Below, one piece after another: positions 1 to 7,895 of a stretch of 31,676 nt of DNA. Both the position numbers and the translations under genes were made by a program. This stretch comes from DATLYF01 sp035575095 (GTDB taxonomy: Bacteria; Pseudomonadota; Gammaproteobacteria; Competibacterales; Competibacteraceae): contig DATLYF010000119.1 of the NCBI GenBank assembly GCA_035575095.1, forward strand, positions 1 to 31,676, written 5' to 3'. The stretch's first letter is position 1. Each line of letters opens with the position of its first letter. A model generated the notes under the pieces. It ran no database searches, had not been told where the DNA came from, and saw only the letters and a program-made list of their open reading frames with translations.

Positions 1-392
1 CGCTCGCGCAAGCCTTCGAGCCGCACCAGTCGCAGCATCCGCTCCACCTTGGCGTCGATCTCGGCCTGGGGCCGGCGCCGCACGCGCAGCGGGAAGGCCA
101 CGTTCTCGCCCACCGTCAAGTGCGGGAACAGAGTGTAGCGCTGGAACACCATGCCGATGTTGCGGCGGTTGGACGGCACCGGCAGCAGCGACCGGCCGTC
201 GAGCAGCACCTGTCCCTCGGTCGGCTGCTGGAAGCCGGCGATGATGTACAGCGTGGTGCTCTTGCCCGAGCCGGAGGGGCCGAGGAAGGTCATGAACTCG
301 CCCTGCTCGATCTCGAGCGAGACATTGTCCACGGCGACCACACGGTCGTAGGTCTTGCGCAGGCCACGGATACTGAGGAAAGAAGCGGACAT
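1..392 (-). CDS. ABC importer ATP-binding protein, PotA-like (partial, 3' end outside window)
   Basis: This is the N-terminal 130 residues of the ATPase that would energise the importer encoded just upstream (permeases at 397-1191 and 1193-2080, binding protein at 2102-3130). The Walker A motif GPSGSGKST is at residues 38-46, with Lys44 as the nucleotide-binding lysine. The Q-loop MVFQRYTLFPHLTV follows, with Gln84 as the Q-loop residue. The sequence resembles the spermidine/putrescine/iron/opine (PotA/FbpC) branch. The signature motif, Walker B and any C-terminal TOBE domain lie beyond the left edge. The start was chosen at the ATG 4 bp after the permease stop, which gives the usual short N-terminus ahead of the first strand. 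The spacing implies translational coupling to the permease gene. The substrate cannot be read from this subunit. Confidence 0.93.
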   Translation of the reverse strand, partial: MSASFLSIRGLRKTYDRVVAVDNVSLEIEQGEFMTFLGPSGSGKSTTLYIIAGFQQPTEGQVLLDGRSLLPVPSNRRNIGMVFQRYTLFPHLTVGENVAFPLRVRRRPQAEIDAKVERMLRLVRLEGLRE

Positions 393-396
393 GGCG

Positions 397-1191
397 TTAC
401 TTACCTTTGCGGACGAGGGCGACGAGCAGCATCAGCACCAGAGTGAGGGCGACCAGCAGGGTCGAGGCGGCGGCGATCACCGGTGTCAGGTCCTGGCGCA
501 GCGTGCCCCAGATGCGCACCGGCAGGGTCTGCAGGCTGGGGCTGGCCATGAAGATCGACAGCACCACCTCGTCCCAGGACACCAGGAAGGAGAAGATCGC
601 CGCCGCGAACAGCCCGAGCTTGATGGCAGGCAGGGTCACCCGCAGCTTGACCTCCAGTGGACTGGCGCCGCAGATCAGGGCGGCATCCTCCAGCGCGCGG
701 TCGAAGCCCTCCAGGGAGTTGCTGATGGTGATGATGGAGAACGGCAGCGCCACGATCAGATGGCCGATGACGAAGCCGAGCAGGGTGCCGTTCAGGCCCA
801 GACGCAGGAAAAAGGCGTACAAAGCCACCGCCAGCACCACCACCGGCAGCACCAGAGGGGTGAGGAACAGCGCGCGCAGCGCCTCGCGGCCGTAGAAGCT
901 GCCGCGCACCAAGCCGAGCGAGGCCAGCAGGCCGAGCAGCACCGACAGCACGGTGACGAGCAGGCCGACCTTGGCGCTGGTCAGCATGGCCTCCAGCCAG
1001 CGCGGGTCGGACAGCAGCTCCTGATACCAGCGCAGCGTCCAGCCCGGCGGCGGAAACACCAGCCACTGCGAGTCGCCGAAGGACAGCGCGGCGATGAAGA
1101 CGATGGGCAGCAGCAGGAACAGCGCCACCAGCACCCCGATCCCCACCAGCAGCCAGCGCAGCGCGCCGAGACGGTCGAAATCCAGCAGCAT
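397..1191 (-). CDS. ABC transporter inner-membrane permease, PotC-like
   Basis: A 264-residue integral membrane permease of the PotC/YdcV class. It opens with a hydrophobic helix (LLVGIGVLVALFLLLPIVFI) and has about six membrane segments. The cytoplasmic EAA loop around residues 170-195 (DAALICGAS followed by LRVTLP) docks on the ATPase. The open frame extends upstream to 1332, but that part overlaps the preceding permease gene and is low-complexity. The ATG at 1191, one base after the upstream stop, gives the normal family length. It pairs with the PotB-like permease just upstream and the PotA-like ATPase 4 bp downstream, so the four importer genes are almost certainly cotranscribed. The family moves polyamines, opines and related small cations or amines. 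Which of these applies here is unknown. Confidence 0.93.
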   Translation of the reverse strand: MLLDFDRLGALRWLLVGIGVLVALFLLLPIVFIAALSFGDSQWLVFPPPGWTLRWYQELLSDPRWLEAMLTSAKVGLLVTVLSVLLGLLASLGLVRGSFYGREALRALFLTPLVLPVVVLAVALYAFFLRLGLNGTLLGFVIGHLIVALPFSIITISNSLEGFDRALEDAALICGASPLEVKLRVTLPAIKLGLFAAAIFSFLVSWDEVVLSIFMASPSLQTLPVRIWGTLRQDLTPVIAAASTLLVALTLVLMLLVALVRKGK

Positions 1192-1192
1192 C

Positions 1193-2080
1193 TCAGCGCC
1201 CTCCCCTGCCCATGCGACCGCCGCCCAGGTAGCGCAGCTGTACGGCGTAGAGCGCCAGCGTGACCAGCAGCAGCACGAACGCCGCTGCCCCGCCCAGCCC
1301 CCAGTTGAGCAGCGACTGCACCAGCTGGGCAATGAGCTCGGCCAGCATCATGTAGGAGGTGCCGCCGAGCAGGGCCGGGGTGACGAAATAGCCCAGCGAC
1401 ATGACAAACACCATCAGCCCGCCGGCGGCCACGCCCGGCAGGGCCAGCGGCAGCAGCACCCGCGTAAAGGCCTGCCAGCGGCTCGCCCCACACAAGGCAG
1501 CGGCGCGCAGGATGGCAGGCTCGATGCCCTTCAGCGTGGCGTGCAGCGGCATGATGATGAACGGCAGCATGATGTAGGTCATGCCGATGGTGACGCCTAC
1601 CAGGTTGTTGACCAGCGGCAGCGGCTGGTCGATCAGCCCCCACTGCAGCAGCGTGCGGTTGATCACGCCGGTGCGCTGCAGCAGCACCATCCAGGCGTAG
1701 GTGCGCGCCAGCAGATTGGTCCACATCGACAACAGGATGACGGCGAACAGCAGCGTGCTCCAGAATCGCGGCATGATGGCCAGCAGCCAGGCCACCGGGA
1801 AGCCGATCAGCAGGGTGACTGCAGTGACCACCGTGGCCACGAAGAAGGTGTTGAAGAACACCCGGGCATAGGTCGGCGAGCCGAACAGCTCGATGTAGTT
1901 GTGCAGCCCGAGCTGCGGCTCCATCACGCTGCGCAGCAGCAGGGCCAGGACCGGCAGGATGAAGAAGAACAGCAGCAGCGCCAGGGCCGGCAGCGTCAGC
2001 CTGAACTCCACGCTCGGGCGCCAGCGCGGGGGCGGCGCCTGGCGCAACGGCGGGCCATGGGTCGTCGAGAGGAGTGACAT
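1193..2080 (-). CDS. ABC transporter inner-membrane permease, PotB-like
   Basis: A permease of about 295 residues of the PotB/YdcU class. A proline-rich cytoplasmic N-terminus is followed by a first membrane helix (LTLPALALLLFFFILPVLAL) and a periplasmic loop before the transport core. The EAA-type coupling loop reads ALCGAS then RVLLPLALPG. An in-frame GTG nine bases upstream (2089) is an alternative start. I prefer the ATG at 2080 because an AGGTG sequence lies upstream at workable spacing. The gene begins 21 bp after the substrate-binding-protein stop and ends one base before the PotC-like gene. It should form a heterodimer with that protein in the inner membrane. Confidence 0.92.
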   Translation of the reverse strand: MSLLSTTHGPPLRQAPPPRWRPSVEFRLTLPALALLLFFFILPVLALLLRSVMEPQLGLHNYIELFGSPTYARVFFNTFFVATVVTAVTLLIGFPVAWLLAIMPRFWSTLLFAVILLSMWTNLLARTYAWMVLLQRTGVINRTLLQWGLIDQPLPLVNNLVGVTIGMTYIMLPFIIMPLHATLKGIEPAILRAAALCGASRWQAFTRVLLPLALPGVAAGGLMVFVMSLGYFVTPALLGGTSYMMLAELIAQLVQSLLNWGLGGAAAFVLLLVTLALYAVQLRYLGGGRMGRGGR

Positions 2081-2101
2081 GGGGGACACCTGGCGGCGGT
2101 A

Positions 2102-3130
2102 TTACTGGGCCTGCCAGGCGTACCAGCGCTTGGCGATCTCGTCCCGATGCTCGGCCCAGTACTTCATGTCCAGGTTGATCTGGCTCTCGGTATGCCGATC
2201 GGGCAGGGTCTTGGCCATCTCGGCGGGCAGCAGCTCCTTAGCCTTGACGTTGATCGGCGCGTAGGCGGTCTCCTTGGCGAAAGCGGCCTGGGCCTGGGCG
2301 CTGGTGGCCAGCGCCAGCAGCTTCATGGCGGCGTCCTTGCGCTTGCTGCCCTTGGGTACCACCAGCACGTCGGCCGCCGTCAGGTTCTGCTCCCAGGAGA
2401 TGCCGACGTCGACCCCGCTCTGCTGCAGAGCGTGCAGCCGCCCGTTCCAGAACATGCCCAGGGGCGCCTCGCCGGAGGCGAGCAGTTGCTGGGATTGGGC
2501 GCCGCCACCCCACCAGACGATGTGCGGCTTGATGGTGTCGAGCTTCTTGAAGGCGCGATCGAGGTCGAGGGGATAGAGCTTGTCCGCCGGCACGCCGTCG
2601 GCCAGCAGCGCCAGTTCCAGCACGCCGGGGGCCGACCACTTGTACAGCGTGCGCTTGCCCGGGAATTTCTCCAGGTCGAACAGGTCGGTCCAGGTGCGCG
2701 GGCCGTTCTTGCCAAAGGCGTCCTTGTTGTAGCCGAGCACGAAGGAGTAATAGAAGCTGCCCACGGCGTGCTCGCTGACGAAGCGCGGATCGATCTCGCT
2801 CTTGTTCACCACGGAGAAATCGATCGGCTCCAGCAGCCCGTCCTGAGCGGCCTTGACGGCGAAGTCATACTCCACGTCGACCACATCCCAGGAGACGTTG
2901 CCACTCTCCACCATGGCCTTGAGCTTGCCGTAGTCGGTGGGACCGTCCTGCAGCACCTTGACGCCGGTCGCCTTGGCGAAGGGTTCGGTCCAGTATTTCT
3001 TCTGGGCGTCCTGGGTGGTTCCGCCCCAACTGGTGAACACCAGCTCCTCGGCCAGGGCGGGCACGCTGAGCAGGGCGCCGGCCAGGGCGGTGACGGCCAG
3101 TCGGATGCCGGAGCGCTTGCGAGTCTTCAT
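2102..3130 (-). CDS. Periplasmic substrate-binding protein of PotD-type ABC importer
   Basis: A 342-residue extracytoplasmic solute-binding protein. A basic N-terminus and hydrophobic stretch form a signal peptide, with likely cleavage after the PALA motif near residue 27. The mature protein opens with the strand typical of PotD-like proteins (ELVFTSWGGTTQDAQKKYW). The body has the two-lobed periplasmic binding protein pattern, including WTDLFDLEKFPGKRTLY and a later hinge region. No cysteine follows the signal peptide, so it should be a soluble periplasmic protein, not a lipoprotein. GGAGGA sits at good spacing before the ATG. It lies 57 bp downstream of the NIPSNAP gene and directly ahead of the two permeases. 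The ligand is unknown; the enzymes upstream argue for the compound they degrade. Confidence 0.93.
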   Translation of the reverse strand: MKTRKRSGIRLAVTALAGALLSVPALAEELVFTSWGGTTQDAQKKYWTEPFAKATGVKVLQDGPTDYGKLKAMVESGNVSWDVVDVEYDFAVKAAQDGLLEPIDFSVVNKSEIDPRFVSEHAVGSFYYSFVLGYNKDAFGKNGPRTWTDLFDLEKFPGKRTLYKWSAPGVLELALLADGVPADKLYPLDLDRAFKKLDTIKPHIVWWGGGAQSQQLLASGEAPLGMFWNGRLHALQQSGVDVGISWEQNLTAADVLVVPKGSKRKDAAMKLLALATSAQAQAAFAKETAYAPINVKAKELLPAEMAKTLPDRHTESQINLDMKYWAEHRDEIAKRWYAWQAQ

Positions 3131-3187
3131 GATGACTGTCCTCCAGTGGTGACGTTGTAGTGATAATCGGGCAATCCGCCGCGGGCA

Positions 3188-3502
3188 CTAGCCGAGCGGA
3201 GAAAACGGCGTCGGTTTCAGGATCTTGCTCTCCATCTCCTCGATCAGCGCCTGGATCTTCGGGGCAAAGCGCTGCCACGCCGGATCGCTGGCCAGCGCCA
3301 CACGCCGCGCCTCGCGCTCATCGAGGCTGGGGTAGGCCCAGATATGGACGATCTGGTTGAGGGGGCCGATCTCGGAGAAGAAATAGCCGACCAGCTCGCC
3401 CAGGTACTGCCGCTGCAGGGCGATCCCCTCCTCCTCCACCAGGCGCAGGTACTCGGGCAACGCGCCGGTCTTGAGGCGATAGGTGCGCATCTCGTAGAGC
3501 AT
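3188..3502 (-). CDS. NIPSNAP family protein
   Basis: A 104-residue single-domain protein of the NIPSNAP family (dimeric alpha/beta barrel fold). The family opening is clear (MLYEMRTYRLKTG), followed by a central LNQIVHIWAYPSLDEREARR and an aromatic/Pro-rich C-terminus. Bacterial NIPSNAP proteins of this size are common in catabolic operons. Their biochemical role is not established; proposals range from monooxygenase-like to ligand-binding roles. It starts 12 bp after the aldehyde dehydrogenase stop, so it belongs to the operon. It probably assists the flavin monooxygenase pathway, but that is inference from position only. Confidence 0.88.
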   Translation of the reverse strand: MLYEMRTYRLKTGALPEYLRLVEEEGIALQRQYLGELVGYFFSEIGPLNQIVHIWAYPSLDEREARRVALASDPAWQRFAPKIQALIEEMESKILKPTPFSPLG

Positions 3503-3514
3503 CTGTCCGCCTCC

Positions 3515-4987
3515 TCAGCGCATGACGAAGGGATCGGGAATGGGCTCGTCCGCGGTGCGGATCCACACCGACTTGGTGCGGGTGTAGTCCAGCACCGACT
3601 CCCGCCCGCCCTCGCGCCCGAGGCCGCTCAGGCCGTAGCCGCCGAAGGGCACAATGGGCGATACCGCGCGGTAGGTGTTGACCCAGACGATGCCGGCGCG
3701 GAGCGCGCGGATCAGACGCTGGGCACGGCTCAGATTGCGGGTGAACACCCCCGAGGCCAGGCCGAAGCGAGAATCGTTGGCCATGGCCACGGCCTCCTCC
3801 TCGCTGTCGAAGGTGAGCACGCTCAGCACCGGCCCGAACAGTTCCTCGACCGCGCTCGGCACGCGAGCATCGGGGCAGGCCAGGATGGTGGGGCGGTAGT
3901 AGTAACCCTCCTCCAGCCCCTCTGGCCGGCCGCCGCCGGTGACCAGCTCGGCGCCGGCCGCGCGGCTCTCGGCGACGATCCGCTCGATGTGCTCGAGCTG
4001 ACGGCGGGTGGCCAGCGGCCCCATCTCGGTGGCCGGGTCCTGGGGATCGCCGATGCGGATGGCGGCGGCTCTGGCAGCGAGCTTCTCCAGCAGCGCGTCG
4101 CGCACTGTGCGCTGCACCAGCAAGCGCGAGCCGGCCACGCAGCTCTGCCCGCTGGCGGCGAAGATGCCGGCGACGATGGCGTTGCAGGCGCTGTCCAGGT
4201 CGACGTCGTCAAACACCAGCACCGGCGACTTGCCGCCCAGCTCGAGGCTGGTGCAGGCCAGGTTCTCCGCGGAGTTGCGCACGATGTGGCGGGCCGTGGC
4301 CGGGCCGCCGGTGAAGGCGATGCGCGCCACCAGCGGATGGCGGGTGAGGGTGCCGCCGCAGGTGTCGCCGAAGCCGGTGATGATGTTCACCACCCCGGGC
4401 GGGAAACCGGCCTCGTGCACCAGCCTGGCGAATTCCAGCAGCGGCGCCGGGCCGTCCTCTGCGGCTTTGAGCACCACCGTGCAGCCGGCGGCCAGCGCCG
4501 GCCCCAGCTTGACCGCAGACAGGAACAGCTGCGAGTTCCACGGCACGATGGCAGCGACCACGCCGATCGGCTCGCGGCGCAGGTAGGCCTCCATGTCCGG
4601 CTTGTCGATGGGCAGATGGGCGCCCTCGATCTTGTCCGCCAGGCCGGCGTAGTAGCGATAGTAATCGGCCACGTAGCCGATCTGGCTGCGCGTCTCGCGG
4701 ATGATCTTGCCGGTGTCCGCCGTCTCCAGCTCGGCCAGGTGCGGGGCGTGCTCGGCCAACAGCTCGCCCAGGCGATATAGCAGCTTGCCGCGCTGGGTCG
4801 CGCTCAGGCCGGCCCAGGCCGGGGCCAGAAACGCGCGCTGGGCGGCGCGCACGGCGCGGTCGACGTCACCCGCGCTGGCGGCCGGCATCAGCGCCCAGGG
4901 CCGGCCGGTGGCCGGGTTGAGGCTCTCGAAGACCTCGCTGCCATCCTCGAACGTGCCGTCGATGTAGTGCTGGAAGCGTCGCAGCAT
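3515..4987 (-). CDS. NAD(P)+-dependent aldehyde dehydrogenase
   Basis: A 490-residue aldehyde dehydrogenase, full length for the superfamily. The catalytic set is complete: Asn151 in VPWN, general base Glu249 in LELGGKSP and nucleophile Cys283 in SGQSCVAG. It would oxidise an aldehyde to an acid in the cytoplasm with NAD(P)+. The start was placed at the ATG at 4987 because a near-perfect AGGAGGT lies seven bases upstream. The open frame runs 13 codons further but would bury that ribosome site. The gene lies between the luciferase-like monooxygenase (38 bp upstream) and the NIPSNAP gene (12 bp downstream), suggesting that the monooxygenase step or a following cleavage releases an aldehyde. The sequence is of the betaine-aldehyde/aromatic-aldehyde type in general character, but I cannot assign a specific substrate. 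Confidence 0.94.
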   Translation of the reverse strand: MLRRFQHYIDGTFEDGSEVFESLNPATGRPWALMPAASAGDVDRAVRAAQRAFLAPAWAGLSATQRGKLLYRLGELLAEHAPHLAELETADTGKIIRETRSQIGYVADYYRYYAGLADKIEGAHLPIDKPDMEAYLRREPIGVVAAIVPWNSQLFLSAVKLGPALAAGCTVVLKAAEDGPAPLLEFARLVHEAGFPPGVVNIITGFGDTCGGTLTRHPLVARIAFTGGPATARHIVRNSAENLACTSLELGGKSPVLVFDDVDLDSACNAIVAGIFAASGQSCVAGSRLLVQRTVRDALLEKLAARAAAIRIGDPQDPATEMGPLATRRQLEHIERIVAESRAAGAELVTGGGRPEGLEEGYYYRPTILACPDARVPSAVEELFGPVLSVLTFDSEEEAVAMANDSRFGLASGVFTRNLSRAQRLIRALRAGIVWVNTYRAVSPIVPFGGYGLSGLGREGGRESVLDYTRTKSVWIRTADEPIPDPFVMR

Positions 4988-5025
4988 GAGTAGGACCTCC
5001 TGATTACGGAATCGGCTCCGCGCCA

Positions 5026-6063
5026 TCAGGCGAACGCCGGCATGACCTCATCGACGAACAGTTCCAGCGAGCGCTTCTTCGCAGCATGGGGCAGGCCGTT
5101 GTCGATCCAGTAGCTGTACTGGTCGTAGCCCAGGCGCTCGTAGTACTTGAGACGGGTGATGACCGTATCGGGCTGGCCGATGACCAGGTTGTCGCGCATC
5201 AGTTGCGGCGCGAAATGGGCCTTCGCGGCGATCTCGGCCTCGCTCAGCGGCTCGATGAAGCCGTTGCTGATGGGCCGCTGGTTGCGGAACCACTCCTCGA
5301 AGTAGCTGTAGTAGCGGCTCAGCGCCCGGGCCGGGGTTTCCCAGTCGCCGGTGCGCTCGTGCACATGGGTGTGGCGCAGCAGCATCAGCCGCGGCCGCGG
5401 CACCCCCGGGTTGTTGGCCAACGCCGCATTGAAGCGGTCGCGCAGGCTGACCACCTCCTCGTCCGGGTGCCAGAGAGGTGTCACCATGACGTTGCAGCCG
5501 TTGGCCACCGCGAAGTTGTGGGAGTCGGGATCGCGGGCGGCGATCCACATGGGCGGATACGGGGTCTGCAGCGGCTTGGGCATGGCGGTGGCGGTAGGGA
5601 AGGACCAGCACTCGCCCTGGTGGGCGCAGTCGCCGACGAACAACCGCTGCAGCACCGGGATGAGCTCGCGCAGATGCTTGCCGCCCTCGGTCGCCTTCAT
5701 GCCGCCCAGCATGCGGTCGAACTCGAACTGGTAGGCGCCGCGGGCCAGGCCGAGCTCGAGGCGGCCACCGCTCATGATGTCCACCAGCGCCGCCTCGCCG
5801 GCCAGGCGCAGCGGATGCCAGAACGGCGCGATCACCGTGCCCACGCCCAGCCGAATGCGCTGAGTGCGGGCCGCCAGATAGGCCATGAAGTCGAACGGGT
5901 TGGGGGCGATGGTGAACTCCATGCCCAGATGCTCGCCGATCCAGATCATCTCGAACCCCCCCGCCTCGGCGATCTCGACCAGCTCGACCAGCTCGTGGAA
6001 CAGCTCGCGGTGCGGCTTGGCCGGATCGAAGCGCTCCATGTGCACAAACAGAGAGAATTTCAT
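5026..6063 (-). CDS. LLM class flavin-dependent monooxygenase
   Basis: A 345-residue luciferase-like TIM-barrel oxygenase. The N-terminal strand is MKFSLFVHMERFD, followed by WIGEHLGMEFTIAPNPFDFMAYLAARTQ split across two strands. The conserved core RIRLGVGTVIAPFWHPLRLA precedes the DIMSGGRLELGLARG motif that forms the flavin-binding region. The C-terminus carries the usual QPDTVITRLKYY element. Such enzymes use reduced FMN supplied by a partner reductase, which matches the flavin reductase gene 45 bp upstream. The ATG at 6063 is preceded by GGGGGT at good spacing and is preferred over a TTG at 6075. Relatives include RutA, alkanesulfonate and nitrilotriacetate oxygenases. This sequence is none that I can name, and the substrate is open. 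Confidence 0.93.
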   Translation of the reverse strand: MKFSLFVHMERFDPAKPHRELFHELVELVEIAEAGGFEMIWIGEHLGMEFTIAPNPFDFMAYLAARTQRIRLGVGTVIAPFWHPLRLAGEAALVDIMSGGRLELGLARGAYQFEFDRMLGGMKATEGGKHLRELIPVLQRLFVGDCAHQGECWSFPTATAMPKPLQTPYPPMWIAARDPDSHNFAVANGCNVMVTPLWHPDEEVVSLRDRFNAALANNPGVPRPRLMLLRHTHVHERTGDWETPARALSRYYSYFEEWFRNQRPISNGFIEPLSEAEIAAKAHFAPQLMRDNLVIGQPDTVITRLKYYERLGYDQYSYWIDNGLPHAAKKRSLELFVDEVMPAFA

Positions 6064-6108
6064 CGCTACCCCCAAAGTCGATGGTTGTTGTCGCTGTTGT
6101 CGATCACC

Positions 6109-7035
6109 TCAGGCCAGCGCCTGCACTTTGCCGGTCTCGGCGCCACCGACATAGATGCCGAAGCGATTCTCCAGGCGCTCGGCCACGTAGCGCTGCAGCA
6201 TCGAGCATACCGCCCGGTCCTTGACCGCCTGCCAGGGGATCTCTTGCAGCGGCACCATGCGCACCCGCGCCTCGGTGGGTGTGCCGCCGGTGATCTCGCC
6301 GCGGTAGTAGATCGCCCCGTGGTCGCGGCCGCCGTGCTCGAAGACCGCAAACAAAAAGCTGATCTCGACTTCGAAGCCGAGCCGGGCGAGCAGCTTCAGC
6401 AGGCTCTTGTCGTCGCCGCCGCCGTTGAGAGAGCTACCCTCGGGCAGCACCAGGCCGCCGGCGCCGTCGTCGAGGAACAGGATGTCACCGGCGCCTTCGA
6501 GAATGGCGCCGACCCGGGTATCGTGGGACGCGGCGTTGAGCGCCTCCTGCTCCAGGCCGAAGGTGAGATAGTTGCCGCGGCAGTAGCCTAGCGGCGTGCT
6601 GCTCTGATAGCCGAAGTCGACTACCCGGCCGAACAGGATGGCGTGGTCGCCGACCTCGATCACCTCGTGCATCTCGCAGTCGAGCCAGGCGGCCACGTCG
6701 GCGAGCAGCGGACTGCCGGTCCGGCCATGACGCCAGGCCACACCGGCGAACTTGTCGGGCGCCTTGGCGGCGAAGGTGCTGGAGATGCTCTTCTGCGTCT
6801 CCGCGAGGATGTTCACCGCAAACCGCGTGGTCTTGACGAACACACCGTGGCTGGAGGCGTGCTTGCCGACGCAGACCAGGATCAGCGGCGGGTCCAGCGA
6901 TACCGAGGTGAAGGAATTGGCGGTGAAGCCGCGCGGCGTGCCGTCGCTGTCCAGGGTGGTGACCACGGTGACGCCGGTGACGAAAGCGCCGAGGGCCTTG
7001 CGCAGTTCGCGCGGATCGAGGGGTTCGGTGGACAT
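6109..7035 (-). CDS. Two-domain flavin reductase (HpaC-like domain plus C-terminal Nudix-like region)
   Basis: A 308-residue protein. Residues 1-165 are a flavin reductase-like domain: ALGAFVTGVTVVTT near the start, the FMN-binding GFTANSFTSVSLDPPLILV at 36-54 and the characteristic Gly-Asp-His at 129-131. It should reduce FMN with NAD(P)H for the adjacent luciferase-like oxygenase. Single-domain reductases end near residue 165, but here about 140 more residues follow. That part (VGAILEGAGDILFLDD, then LPEGSSLNGGGDDKSLLKLL, then GAIYYRGEI) has the strand order and glycine placement of a Nudix fold. It lacks the acidic REUXEE residues of an active Nudix box. I infer a regulatory or ligand-sensing domain. 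AGGAGGC before the ATG fixes the start; the longer open frame overlaps the hydrolase gene. Confidence 0.9.
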   Translation of the reverse strand: MSTEPLDPRELRKALGAFVTGVTVVTTLDSDGTPRGFTANSFTSVSLDPPLILVCVGKHASSHGVFVKTTRFAVNILAETQKSISSTFAAKAPDKFAGVAWRHGRTGSPLLADVAAWLDCEMHEVIEVGDHAILFGRVVDFGYQSSTPLGYCRGNYLTFGLEQEALNAASHDTRVGAILEGAGDILFLDDGAGGLVLPEGSSLNGGGDDKSLLKLLARLGFEVEISFLFAVFEHGGRDHGAIYYRGEITGGTPTEARVRMVPLQEIPWQAVKDRAVCSMLQRYVAERLENRFGIYVGGAETGKVQALA

Positions 7036-7061
7036 ACTGCCTCCTGGTGGTGTCTGTCGGC

Positions 7062-7895
7062 TCAGCACTGCAGCCGCGCCGCAGTCTCGCTGAGGAACTG
7101 GCGCAGCAGCGGATTGATCCGCTCCGGCGCGGCATAGGCCATCATGTGGCGCTCCCCCGGCACCACCAGCACGCGCCCCATCGGGGTCGCGGCAGCCATG
7201 TTCTGCGACATCGCCGGCGTCGAGTTCGGATCGTGCTCGCCGGTCATGAACAGCGCCGGCACGCGCAGGGTATGGAGCCGGTCCGCGACAGCATCGTCGG
7301 CGGTGGCGAACAAGCGGTAGGTGCGGGCGTAGCCGACCGGATCGACCGCTTGCAGCCAGGCCCGGATGCGGGCGGCCTGTTCGGCCTGCCGGCCGTCCTG
7401 ACCGTCGCCGAACCAGCGACTCAGCGTCCCCTCGACGGTATCCCCGACCCCGCACACAGCGAGCGCGGTGGCGCGGCTGATGACCGCCTCGCGCTGCTCG
7501 GCGCTGCGCTGGTACACGGCATTCAAGGCCACCAGCCGCAGCACCCGCTCGGGATGATCCAGGGCAAAGGCCAGCGCCACCAGCGCCCCCATGGAATGCC
7601 CCACCACGTTGGCTGCTCCGATGTCCAGCGCATCCAGCAGCCGGGCCAGTTGCCGGGCATAGTCGCCGAGCGTGGGGGCCTCGGGCGGCAGGACGCTACC
7701 GCCGTGGCCCAGCATGTCGTAGCTGATGACCCGGTAGTCAGCGGCGAAGGCCGAAACCTGCGGCTCCCAGACCTCCTTGTTCATGCCGACGCCGTGAATG
7801 AACACCAGCGGCTCTCCCGCCCCGCAGACCCGATAGGCGGTGCCGGCGGCGAGGCCCTCGCGCACCGGGCGACAGGTGGCGGCTTCAGGCGTCAT
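7062..7895 (-). CDS. Alpha/beta hydrolase
   Basis: A 277-residue alpha/beta-hydrolase-fold enzyme with a complete triad: Ser101 in the nucleophile elbow GHSMGA, Asp222 in TGEHDPNS and His250 in PGERHMMAY. The oxyanion-hole motif HGVGMNKEVW is at residues 34-43. It would hydrolyse an ester, amide, carbamate or C-C bond in the cytoplasm. The arrangement of a luciferase-like oxygenase, flavin reductase and alpha/beta hydrolase recalls the rut uracil pathway (RutA, RutF, RutD), but the other genes here do not match rut. The ATG at 7895 overlaps the AA_synth stop by 11 bp, indicating translational coupling, and the reductase starts 26 bp downstream. The specific substrate is unknown. Confidence 0.92.
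   Translation of the reverse strand: MTPEAATCRPVREGLAAGTAYRVCGAGEPLVFIHGVGMNKEVWEPQVSAFAADYRVISYDMLGHGGSVLPPEAPTLGDYARQLARLLDALDIGAANVVGHSMGALVALAFALDHPERVLRLVALNAVYQRSAEQREAVISRATALAVCGVGDTVEGTLSRWFGDGQDGRQAEQAARIRAWLQAVDPVGYARTYRLFATADDAVADRLHTLRVPALFMTGEHDPNSTPAMSQNMAAATPMGRVLVVPGERHMMAYAAPERINPLLRQFLSETAARLQC

Noticed and set aside
1..3130. Calling the left importer a spermidine/putrescine transporter
   Set aside because: PotABCD-class resemblance is shared by opine, iron and other amine importers, and no ligand-specific residues can be read reliably. The operon context points to another compound.
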